From contig MHIR01000044.1 of assembly GCA_001817615.1 (NCBI GenBank), positions 1 to 7,377 on the forward strand: a DNA stretch of 7,377 bases, given 5' to 3'. Positions 1 through 3,846 of this stretch are shown here, in pieces. The DNA comes from Candidatus Buchananbacteria bacterium RIFCSPLOWO2_02_FULL_46_11b. Its GTDB lineage: Bacteria; Patescibacteriota; Patescibacteriia; Buchananbacterales; UBA6539. The notes below the pieces were generated by a model that saw only the letters and a list, made by a program, of their open reading frames with translations, ran no database searches and was not told where the DNA came from. The position numbers were made by a program, and so were the translations under genes. Within the stretch, counting starts at the first letter, position 1. Every line of letters starts with the position of its first letter.

Positions 1-62
1 TCGCTTCATTCCCTGTTTTTAAGAGTAGGAATAATTGATTTGTCGCGAATAGTTTAGAGGCG
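1..62. other. Downstream flank of efp, nothing recognised
   Basis: These 62 bases follow the efp stop codon in transcription order. I see no reading frame, no strong hairpin with a T-run and no repeat that can be supported. A weak ATTCC/GGAAT pairing at about 8-32 is too poor to call a terminator. Confidence 0.4.
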
Positions 63-638
63 TTAATTAGTGACCCGCTCCACGTATTCGCCGGTTTCCG
101 TGTTGATTTTAATAATATCGCCTTCTTTGATAAACATCGGCACTAAAACATTAAAGCCGGTTTCAGTTTCCGCGGTTTTCATTACCCGGCCCTGGGCCGA
201 ATCGCCTTTGACCGCTTCGGCGGCGGCGGTTATTTTAAAATTCATCTTGGCCGGCAATTCAATATTGATTGGCTGGCCGTTGAAAGTCAGCAAATTAACT
301 TCAACGCCTTCTTTTAAAAAATTAATCTGTTCGCCCAGCTTCTCTTTGGTAAAAGAAATCTGTTCATAGGTTTCATTGTCCATGAACGCGTATTCGCTGC
401 CGGCCGCGTAAAGAAAGCTTGCTTTTTTATTGCTTAAATCGCCGGTTTCCACTTTTTCGCCGGGCTTGAAATTATACTCAATTACTTTGCCGTTGATTAA
501 ATTACGCAGTTTGGTTTGCATAACGGGTTTTCTTTGCTGCATTCTGACAAATTTAGCCAAAACCACTTTGCAGGGTTCGCCGGCATAAATTATCGTCAGG
601 CCTTGTTTAATGTCGTTGAGACTGCCGAGAATTGCCAT
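63..638 (-). CDS. efp: Elongation factor P
   Basis: This 191-residue protein has the full length and three-domain layout of EF-P: a KOW-like domain I (about 1-68), an OB domain II with MDNETYEQ (about 86-93), and an OB domain III with the C-terminal signature GFNVLVPMFIKEGDIIKI. EF-P binds next to the P-site tRNA on the ribosome and relieves stalling at polyproline stretches. The loop that carries the modified Lys or Arg in most EF-Ps (usually PGKG or similar) reads MQQR here at residues 33-36, so Gln35 occupies the tip position. Arg32, Arg36 and Lys37 lie nearby. The start at 638 follows an AT-rich stretch with no Shine-Dalgarno. It is the last gene of a leftward series after the four-helix-bundle gene, with a repeat-filled gap of about 250 bp between them, so it may have its own promoter. 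The family call is very secure; the modification state is unknown. Confidence 0.97.
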   Translation of the reverse strand: MAILGSLNDIKQGLTIIYAGEPCKVVLAKFVRMQQRKPVMQTKLRNLINGKVIEYNFKPGEKVETGDLSNKKASFLYAAGSEYAFMDNETYEQISFTKEKLGEQINFLKEGVEVNLLTFNGQPINIELPAKMNFKITAAAEAVKGDSAQGRVMKTAETETGFNVLVPMFIKEGDIIKINTETGEYVERVTN

Positions 639-678
639 AATTTTAATTGAAAATTTAATTTTTAGACCATGTTAGAAT

Positions 679-854
679 GGTTAAGAAGGCGTAAGAAGGC
701 TTGAGAGGGCAAGAGGTTGAGAAGATTTAGAAGGCATAAGAGGGCGAGAAGGCGTTTAATTCAGAAGGGTTAAGAAAGCGTAAGAAGGCTTGAGAGGGCA
801 AGAGGTTGAGAAGATTTAGAAGGCTTAAGAGGATTAGAAGGCGTTTAATTCAGA
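679..854 (+). repeat. Tandem duplication of an 87-bp purine-rich block
   Basis: Positions 679-765 and 768-854 are two copies of the same 87-bp block, 89 bp apart, without gaps and with about five mismatches (roughly 94 percent identity by eye). Each copy is itself built of degenerate units of about 10-11 bp, such as TTAAGAAGGC, GTAAGAAGGC, TTGAGAGGGC and AAGAGGTTGA. The block lies between the end of the four-helix-bundle gene and the start of efp. No reading frame of interest runs through it. Confidence 0.9.
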
Positions 855-935
855 TTCTCTTCGCCTTTTTACCTTCTCCGCTTCTTAAGCCATCTTACGC
901 CCTCTTATTCCTTCTTTCTTTATCCCTTCTTTTTT
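855..935 (-). repeat. Inverted block of the same repeat family, reaching into the four-helix gene
   Basis: From about 855 the plus strand switches from purine-rich to pyrimidine-rich, so the same AAGAAGGC-like family now runs on the minus strand. It pairs with the preceding block: GGCTTAAGA (822-830) matches TCTTAAGCC (883-891) exactly, and AAGGCG (838-843) matches CGCCTT (862-867). It overlaps the last 16-17 codons of the four-helix-bundle gene and supplies its stop codon. The resulting hairpin could act on the 3' end of that transcript, but there is no clear terminator T-run. Confidence 0.65.
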
Positions 936-1298
936 CTTTTGTAAAGACTGTATTGTTCTATCAATCAAGTACATTACTCGAATACAATTATCTTCAAATT
1001 TATCGTATAATTCCTTAGCGATATACTTTTTTCTATAAACGCGCCTCACCCTTTCATGCAACTCGCCATTTGACCGTTTGCTATAGTTTAAAAACCTAAT
1101 GTATTCTCCCAGTGACCCGCTATAATAGCCCTCGACAAAATTTGATCCAACGGAGTCAGAGGCCGTATCAATTTGACTTTTCGTTTTATATTCTCCTTTT
1201 GGGATATAGCTTAAAATTTCCTGAATAATAGTATCCATTTTATCAATTTCTTGCCAAACTATCATTTTTGTGTGTCCAAATTTTCCTTTTTTATCCAT
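885..1298 (-). CDS. Four-helix-bundle protein (23S rRNA IVS / Avd-like family)
   Basis: The 137-residue protein matches the four-helix-bundle family named after proteins encoded in 23S rRNA intervening sequences, the superfamily that also includes the Avd accessory protein of diversity-generating retroelements. Visible family marks are VWQEIDK near residues 14-20, a helix with SQIDTASDSVGSNFVEGYYS (41-60), and YIRFLNYSKRSNGEL (66-80), which correspond to the usual SQIRRAAxSIPxNIAEG and FIRFLxxARGSxxEL regions. Helix four ends near residue 120. The last 17 residues (KKKEGIKKEGIRGRKMA) are coded by flanking repeat DNA and look like an appended tail. The molecular role of stand-alone members is not established. 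An alternative start at Met12 is possible; neither start has a Shine-Dalgarno. No rRNA gene, reverse transcriptase or template repeat is visible nearby, so neither an rRNA intervening sequence nor a retroelement role is supported. Confidence 0.88.
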   Translation of the reverse strand: MDKKGKFGHTKMIVWQEIDKMDTIIQEILSYIPKGEYKTKSQIDTASDSVGSNFVEGYYSGSLGEYIRFLNYSKRSNGELHERVRRVYRKKYIAKELYDKFEDNCIRVMYLIDRTIQSLQKKKEGIKKEGIRGRKMA

Positions 1299-1318
1299 AA
1301 AATAACATTTAAATTAGC

Positions 1319-1401
1319 TGCCCTCTCAACCTCTTAAGCCTTCTTCGCCCTCTTGCCTTCTTCACTTCTTAAGCCTTCTTATGCCCTCTCATCCCTTCTT
1401 A
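1319..1401 (-). repeat. AAGAAGGC-type repeat block upstream of the four-helix gene
   Basis: This pyrimidine-rich stretch on the plus strand is a run of degenerate units of about 10-11 bp (CTCTTAAGCC, TTCTTCGCCC, CTTCTTAAGC, TTCTTATGCC, CTCTCATCCC). Read on the minus strand it is the same family as the blocks at 679-854 and 855-935. It fills the gap between the rpsR stop codon and the four-helix-bundle start, so the gene is bracketed by this repeat on both sides. Confidence 0.8.
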
Positions 1402-1411
1402 AAAGATTTCT

Positions 1412-1642
1412 TTATTTGTTAGTGAAGGGCAAAAGCGACATGATCCGGGCGCGTTTGATGGCCTGGGAAAGCTTGCGCTGATGGCTGGAACACACGCCGC
1501 TTCTTTTCGGCGGGACGATTTTGGCGTAAGAAGAAATAAACCGGCGCAAGGTGTTGATATCTTTGTAATCAATTTCTTTGACGTTATTGACGCAGAAAAA
1601 GCAATTTTTCGGCCGGACTTTGGTTTCGTTGGGTCTGGGCAT
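1412..1642 (-). CDS. rpsR: 30S ribosomal protein bS18
   Basis: The 76-residue protein is a standard-length bS18, which binds bS6 and 16S rRNA in the platform of the small subunit. The diagnostic regions are YKDINTLRRFISSYAKIVP and the C-terminal HQRKLSQAIKRARIMSLLPF. Cys14, Cys17, Cys51 and His54 form a C-x2-C ... C-x2-H set, so this is the zinc-binding form of the family rather than the cysteine-free form. It is third in the rpsF-ssb-rpsR order. The start at 1642 follows TACTTCTATT with no Shine-Dalgarno. The 155-bp gap back to ssb holds a large hairpin and short repeats, which may affect its expression relative to ssb. Confidence 0.97.
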   Translation of the reverse strand: MPRPNETKVRPKNCFFCVNNVKEIDYKDINTLRRFISSYAKIVPPKRSGVCSSHQRKLSQAIKRARIMSLLPFTNK

Positions 1643-1661
1643 AATAGAAGTAAATTAAGCC

Positions 1662-1706
1662 CGCCTTCGCCCTTCTCGGTACTTCGTTTAGGGTCGGGCT
1701 ACGGCG
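1662..1706. repeat. Imperfect inverted repeat between ssb and rpsR
   Basis: CGCCTTCGCCC (1662-1672) and GGGCTACGGCG (1696-1706) can pair at nine of eleven positions around a 23-nt loop. From memory, imperfect GCGAAGGCG / CGCCGTAGC arms of this kind resemble short intergenic hairpin repeats in candidate-phyla genomes. It lies in the untranslated gap just upstream of rpsR and has no T-run, so it is not a terminator. Confidence 0.5.
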
Positions 1707-1710
1707 AGGC

Positions 1711-1738
1711 AAGTAAATTAAGTAAATCAAGTAAATTA
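1711..1738. repeat. Three tandem AAGTAAATT units
   Basis: Three near-identical 9-bp units (AAGTAAATT, AAGTAAATC, AAGTAAATT) stand in tandem. The same motif fills the ssb-rpsF gap and the region just upstream of rpsF. Confidence 0.75.
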
Positions 1739-1751
1739 GAGAGTCTAAGAT

Positions 1752-1785
1752 ATTCCCGCCCGGCCGGGTAAGGCCGGGCGGGAAT
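1752..1785. repeat. Perfect 14-bp GC-rich hairpin between ssb and rpsR
   Basis: ATTCCCGCCCGGCC (1752-1765) and GGCCGGGCGGGAAT (1772-1785) pair perfectly around a six-base loop. On the minus strand it begins 12 nt after the ssb stop codon. No T-run follows it on either strand, so it is not a typical intrinsic terminator. It could protect the 3' end of ssb RNA, mark a processing site, or be a dispersed palindromic repeat. Confidence 0.85.
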
Positions 1786-1797
1786 GGATTAATTGAT

Positions 1798-2235
1798 TTA
1801 GAAGGGGATATTATCCACCTGGATTTCCGCTTCATGACTGGGCGCTTCGGGCTGGCTGAAATCGCCGCCTGACGCCGGCGCGCTTGGATGCTGGCCGCCG
1901 CCGCTGCCTTTATTGTCTAACATAATCATGTTTTCCGCCACGATTTCCGTGCGGTGGCGCTTGACGCCATCCTGGCCTTCCCATTCGCGGGTCTGCAAGC
2001 GGCCCTCAAGGTAAATTTTACTGCCCTTATGCAGATACTGGGCGCAAACGTCGCCTAATTTCCGCCAGGCGACGATATTGTGGTATTCCACTTTTTTTTG
2101 TTTTTCGCCGCTCGGATCGGTCCAGACCAAATTGGTGGCGACCCCGAAGGTGGTGACATTTAGGCCCGAGGGAGTGGTTTTTGCCTCCGGATCGCGGGTC
2201 AAATGGCCGATGATCGTGGCTTTGTTGAGGTCCAT
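1798..2235 (-). CDS. ssb: Single-stranded DNA-binding protein
   Basis: This is a 145-residue SSB. The OB fold spans about 1-107, with the opening LNKATIIGHLTRDPE, the strand region KKVEYHNIVAWRKLGDVCAQYLHKGSKIYLEGRLQ in two adjoining parts, and Trp38, Trp57 and Trp85 as likely DNA-stacking aromatics. A glycine/proline/serine-rich linker (about 108-137) leads to the C-terminal tip VDNIPF, a variant of the DDIPF peptide that recruits replication and repair proteins; one of the usual two Asp residues is Asn. SSB coats and protects single-stranded DNA, usually as a tetramer. It sits between rpsF and rpsR, the classical order, but with unusually long gaps of about 200 and 155 bp. No Shine-Dalgarno is visible at the start. 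Confidence 0.97.
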   Translation of the reverse strand: MDLNKATIIGHLTRDPEAKTTPSGLNVTTFGVATNLVWTDPSGEKQKKVEYHNIVAWRKLGDVCAQYLHKGSKIYLEGRLQTREWEGQDGVKRHRTEIVAENMIMLDNKGSGGGQHPSAPASGGDFSQPEAPSHEAEIQVDNIPF

Positions 2236-2296
2236 ATTTTTGTCATTATGAATAAGGGCGCTATATTGATTGTATATAAAGGGGTTGTTTTTTATG

Positions 2297-2425
2297 GCGA
2301 GTAAAAAGTAAATTGTTAAGAAGTAAATAAAAAGTAAATTATGAGTAAATTAAAGTAAATTAATAGCTAGCTTTTGATTTACTTTTTATTTACTATTAAC
2401 TCGCTTTTAATTTACTTGTTCGCAG
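2297..2425. repeat. AT-rich AGTAAATTA repeats with an 18-bp inverted repeat
   Basis: The rpsF-ssb gap is filled with variants of AGTAAATTA. AGTAAATAAAAAGTAAAT (2322-2339) and ATTTACTTTTTATTTACT (2377-2394) are a perfect 18-bp inverted repeat. Between and around them are further AGTAAATTA copies and a central AGCTAGCT; outer GCGAGTA / ACTCGC segments partly extend the symmetry. A long RNA hairpin could form between the rpsF and ssb reading frames. I see no promoter that stands out from the low-complexity background. Confidence 0.85.
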
Positions 2426-2436
2426 TTAATTTTCGC

Positions 2437-2883
2437 CTAGATTATATCGCCGCCCAAGATTTCATCCAATCTCTGATCCAGATCTTCGAGCTTGATTTTG
2501 CCCTTGTCTTTTTCCTTGTCTTCAACGACCTGGGTTTCGGCGATTTGAACGGCTTTGGCGGCCATTTTCTTTTCCGCCCGCTGCTGGGCGCTTTGCGGTT
2601 TTTTACTGACAACGATGTGCCTTAAAATTTCATTGGCCAGCTTCAGATTGTTGTTCAAATCTTTCAATTTTTCGCCTTCCAAGTCAAATTCGTAAAGCAA
2701 ATAATAGCCGTGAAAAGCTTTTTTAACAGGATAAGCCAGCTTCTTTTTGCCGAAGCTGTCCTCAAAAGTTATCTGGCCTTCAAATTTTTTAATCAAATCT
2801 TTGACTTTTTCTTTGATTGCCGCCAGATCTTCTTCCGGGTAAGCGGCGGAGACGAGGTAGAGGAGTTCGTAGTGATTGGTCAT
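2437..2883 (-). CDS. rpsF: 30S ribosomal protein bS6 with charged C-terminal extension
   Basis: The first 95 or so residues are a normal bS6 fold: MTNHYELLYLVSA opening, a helix with EEDLAAIKEKVKDLIKKFEG, then KKKLAYPVKKAFHGYYLLYEFDLE in two strands, and LKLANEILRHIVV. bS6 pairs with bS18 on the small subunit. At 148 residues it is longer than the roughly 95-135 typical of the family. The extra 50 residues are Lys/Glu/Ala-rich and end in KIKLEDLDQRLDEILGGDII, a tail I associate with Parcubacteria-like bS6 proteins. It is the first gene of the leftward rpsF-ssb-rpsR group and has a long structured upstream region. No Shine-Dalgarno precedes the ATG; the preceding bases are TTTACTAACCT. Confidence 0.97.
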   Translation of the reverse strand: MTNHYELLYLVSAAYPEEDLAAIKEKVKDLIKKFEGQITFEDSFGKKKLAYPVKKAFHGYYLLYEFDLEGEKLKDLNNNLKLANEILRHIVVSKKPQSAQQRAEKKMAAKAVQIAETQVVEDKEKDKGKIKLEDLDQRLDEILGGDII

Positions 2884-2886
2884 AGG

Positions 2887-2926
2887 TTAGTAAACTAGTA
2901 AATTAGTGAAATAGTAAATTAGTAAG
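2887..2926. repeat. Short AGTAAATTA repeats upstream of rpsF
   Basis: About five degenerate 8-9-bp units (TTAGTAAAC, TAGTAAATT, AGTGAAAT, AGTAAATT, AGTAAG) abut the rpsF start codon. They belong to the same family as those in the two gaps further along the gene group. Confidence 0.75.
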
Positions 2927-2942
2927 TTCGCTAATAATAAAA

Positions 2943-2961
2943 CGCCAAAAGGTGTTTGGCG
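2943..2961 (-). terminator. Attenuator-like hairpin in the rpsF leader
   Basis: CGCCAAA (2943-2949) and TTTGGCG (2955-2961) pair over a five-base loop. Read on the minus strand the stem is followed directly by TTTTATTATTAG, a short T-rich tract. It lies about 60 nt before the rpsF start, downstream of the proposed leftward promoter. It could be a weak terminator or attenuator, but the T-tract is interrupted after four bases. Confidence 0.4.
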
Positions 2962-2969
2962 CTATGTTG

Positions 2970-3190
2970 AGACCCCTCGCTTCCGACTACGTTTTTATGA
3001 AACTTCTTCGGACAGGCCGCTCGGGGTTGAGAAACACCTTTCCTTGCCTCAAGAAGGGCAAGGTTGTGGCCGCCTTAAGATGGCTGTCCCTCCCCCCTCG
3101 CTCTCTTAAGCTAAACTTTAGCACCGCTCGGGGTTCGGGACGGCCTGACTTTATGAAACTTAAGTCGGCCGGAAAAGGGTTGAATTGTTA
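2970..3190 (-). other. GC-rich hairpin-rich region, probable rpsF operon leader
   Basis: This stretch holds no credible gene, yet it is GC-rich and full of paired segments, unlike the AT-rich gaps elsewhere. TTTATGAAACTT occurs at 2994-3005 and 3150-3161, each time in or across the loop of a hairpin. CCGCTCGGGGTT occurs at 3017-3028 and 3124-3135. CCTTGCC / GGCAAGG (about 3042-3062) makes another hairpin. If the leftward promoter at 3200-3229 is real, the region is transcribed as the leader of the rpsF-ssb-rpsR group. I do not see the usual S6:S18 autoregulatory motif and do not recognise a known RNA family; it may instead be dispersed repeat DNA. Confidence 0.5.
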
Positions 3191-3199
3191 AGTGTTATC

Positions 3200-3229
3200 A
3201 GCTTAGCATAAGTAAGAGAAAAGAGTCAA
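3200..3229 (-). promoter_or_regulatory. Leftward sigma70-type promoter for the rpsF group
   Basis: On the minus strand, TTGACT (3229-3224) is followed after 18 bp by TAAGCT (3205-3200), preceded by TGC, giving an extended -10. It points toward rpsF and implies a leader of roughly 310 nt. The -10 is only a partial match to consensus, so this call is moderate. Confidence 0.5.
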
Positions 3230-3237
3230 GTCTTGAC
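3225..3237. promoter_or_regulatory. Dyad spanning both divergent -35 boxes
   Basis: GTCAAG-T-CTTGAC is a perfect 6+1+6 inverted repeat. It arises because the leftward and rightward -35 boxes sit back to back with only three bases between them. It may be just that geometry, or an operator at which one regulator could block both promoters. Confidence 0.5.
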
Positions 3238-3261
3238 AAAAATCCGCGGATATGCTATCAT
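3233..3261 (+). promoter_or_regulatory. Rightward sigma70 promoter for the zinc-ribbon gene
   Basis: TTGACA (3233-3238) is followed by exactly 17 bp and TATCAT (3256-3261), with TGC immediately upstream making an extended -10. This is one of the best promoter matches in the window. Transcription should start near 3268, leaving a leader of about 110 nt before the ATG at 3379. Confidence 0.8.
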
Positions 3262-3328
3262 AATCGCATAATTATTTAAGGTTTTGTCTTCCGCTTAATC
3301 CTTCAAATTAATCCAATCAATTATAATT

Positions 3329-3403
3329 GACCGAAGTTAATTTTGATAGTTAAGTCAGGCAAAACAAAAGGCAAAAAAATGAACGATCGAAGTAACTTCG
3401 GTC
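3329..3403 (+). promoter_or_regulatory. 11-bp inverted repeat enclosing the start codon of the zinc-ribbon gene
   Basis: GACCGAAGTTA (3329-3339) in the leader is perfectly complementary to TAACTTCGGTC (3393-3403) inside codons 5-9. In RNA this would loop out 53 nt that include the start codon. The second arm also lies in a local palindrome, CGAAGTAACTTCG (3388-3400). The position suggests translational or RNA-stability control, but this is inference. Confidence 0.45.
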
Positions 3404-3552
3404 AGCGCCCGATGGTGAAAGGCAATTGGACCTGCTCCCAATGCGGCGCCGAAATCACCGAATTGCCGTTTGAACCGGATGGCACCCGGCCGATTTTCTG
3501 CCGCGACTGTCACAGACAGCGCCGCGATAGTCGCCCGGCCAGACGCTTCTAA
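3379..3552 (+). CDS. Small CxxC/CxxC zinc-ribbon protein
   Basis: The 57-residue protein has a single zinc-ribbon-like core: Cys19-x2-Cys22, 18 residues, then Cys41-x2-Cys44, followed by an Arg-rich end (RQRRDSRPARRF). The pattern resembles the CxxC-x17-CxxC small-protein family that is frequent in candidate-phyla bacteria and has no established function. The basic tail would suit nucleic-acid or ribosome binding; that is inference. I chose the ATG at 3379, with AAAAGG eight bases upstream, over the in-frame TTG at 3343, because the preferred start gives a normal family N-terminus. It has its own strong promoter and a terminator directly after it, so it is a monocistronic unit divergent from rpsF. 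Confidence 0.85.
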   Translation: MNDRSNFGQRPMVKGNWTCSQCGAEITELPFEPDGTRPIFCRDCHRQRRDSRPARRF

Positions 3553-3572
3553 ATAAAGCAAAGGCAAAAAAA

Positions 3573-3601
3573 GAGCCTCGGCTAGGCCGGGGTTCTTTTT
3601 T
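3573..3601 (+). terminator. Intrinsic terminator after the zinc-ribbon gene
   Basis: GAGCCTCGGC (3573-3582) and GCCGGGGTTC (3586-3595) form a 10-bp stem with two G-U pairs and a three-base loop, followed by six T. An A-run precedes the stem, so it could also work in the opposite direction. Confidence 0.92.
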
Positions 3602-3618
3602 ATAGGAGCATATTCACC

Positions 3619-3650
3619 TTGTAGGGGCGTATTGCAATACGCCCCTACAA
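3619..3650. repeat. Perfect 32-bp palindrome
   Basis: The half-site TTGTAGGGGCGTATTG is followed without a spacer by its exact reverse complement. It lies in the gap between the zinc-ribbon gene and the first coiled-coil gene. From memory, palindromes around GTAGGGGCG...CGCCCCTAC are dispersed in many bacterial genomes as small non-coding mobile repeats. A partial copy lies at 3709-3730. Confidence 0.9.
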
Positions 3651-3708
3651 TCATGAATTCGGAAATTAAAATACATTGTGATATTATTGAATTTGTCATA
3701 TTTATAAT

Positions 3709-3730
3709 AGGTGTATTGCAATACGCCCCT
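3709..3730. repeat. Partial second copy of the 32-bp palindrome
   Basis: GTATTGCAATACGCCCCT (3713-3730) is identical to 3629-3646 of the full palindrome; the left half here is shortened to AGGTGTATTG. The two copies bracket about 58 bp of AT-rich DNA, and the second ends about ten bases before the next promoter. Confidence 0.8.
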
Positions 3731-3739
3731 GAAATTCCC

Positions 3740-3773
3740 TTGACATTCCCGCAAAAATAACCTAAGATATAAA
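3740..3773 (+). promoter_or_regulatory. Promoter of the first coiled-coil gene
   Basis: TTGACA (3740-3745) is followed after 17 bp by TAAGAT (3763-3768). TATAAA (3768-3773) is an alternative -10 that is better conserved in the second cassette but sits 22 bp from the -35. Either choice places the transcript start at about 3775-3781. Confidence 0.7.
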
Positions 3774-3775
3774 GC

Positions 3776-3846
3776 GCAAGACGATGCGGTTTTGCGAGGT
3801 AAAAACAACGGAAAAAGAGTTTTTTAACAACATGAAGGAGATGGCA
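3776..3846 (+). promoter_or_regulatory. Conserved leader of the first coiled-coil gene, with Shine-Dalgarno
   Basis: This leader aligns with 5091-5167 before the second coiled-coil gene. Both start with GCAAGAC, then share GTTTTGCG, the identical AAAAACAACGGAAAAAG (3801-3817 here) and TTTAACAACAT (3823-3833 here). AAGGAG (3835-3840) lies six bases before the ATG at 3847. The alignment decides the start codon of the gene and marks the upstream in-frame ATG at 3784 as untranslated. Confidence 0.8.

Noticed and set aside
70..369. Open frame opposite efp on the plus strand
   Set aside because: It is the antisense shadow of a fully conserved EF-P and its translation has no recognisable domain.
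806..1018. Open frame with a hydrophobic stretch on the plus strand
   Set aside because: It starts in the Arg-coding purine repeat and overlaps the four-helix gene antisense; the hydrophobic part is translated low-complexity pyrimidine-rich DNA.
885..1298. Four-helix protein as the Avd component of a diversity-generating retroelement or an rRNA intervening-sequence gene
   Set aside because: No reverse transcriptase, template/variable repeat pair or rRNA gene is present in the window, so only the family name is supported.
2970..3190. RNase P RNA, tmRNA or SRP RNA
   Set aside because: The conserved core sequences of these RNAs, as far as I can recall them, are not found on either strand of this region.
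2952..3191. Open frame of 79 codons in the divergent gap
   Set aside because: It lies in GC-rich hairpin-forming repeat DNA, has no Shine-Dalgarno, and its composition matches translated structural repeats rather than a protein.
3619..3730. Two similar palindromes as the start of a CRISPR array
   Set aside because: There are only two unequal copies, the sequence is fully palindromic without constant-size spacers, and no cas gene is nearby.
3355..3808. Minus-strand frames over the zinc-ribbon gene and the 32-bp palindrome
   Set aside because: They are antisense to a real zinc-ribbon gene and run across a terminator and palindromic repeats.
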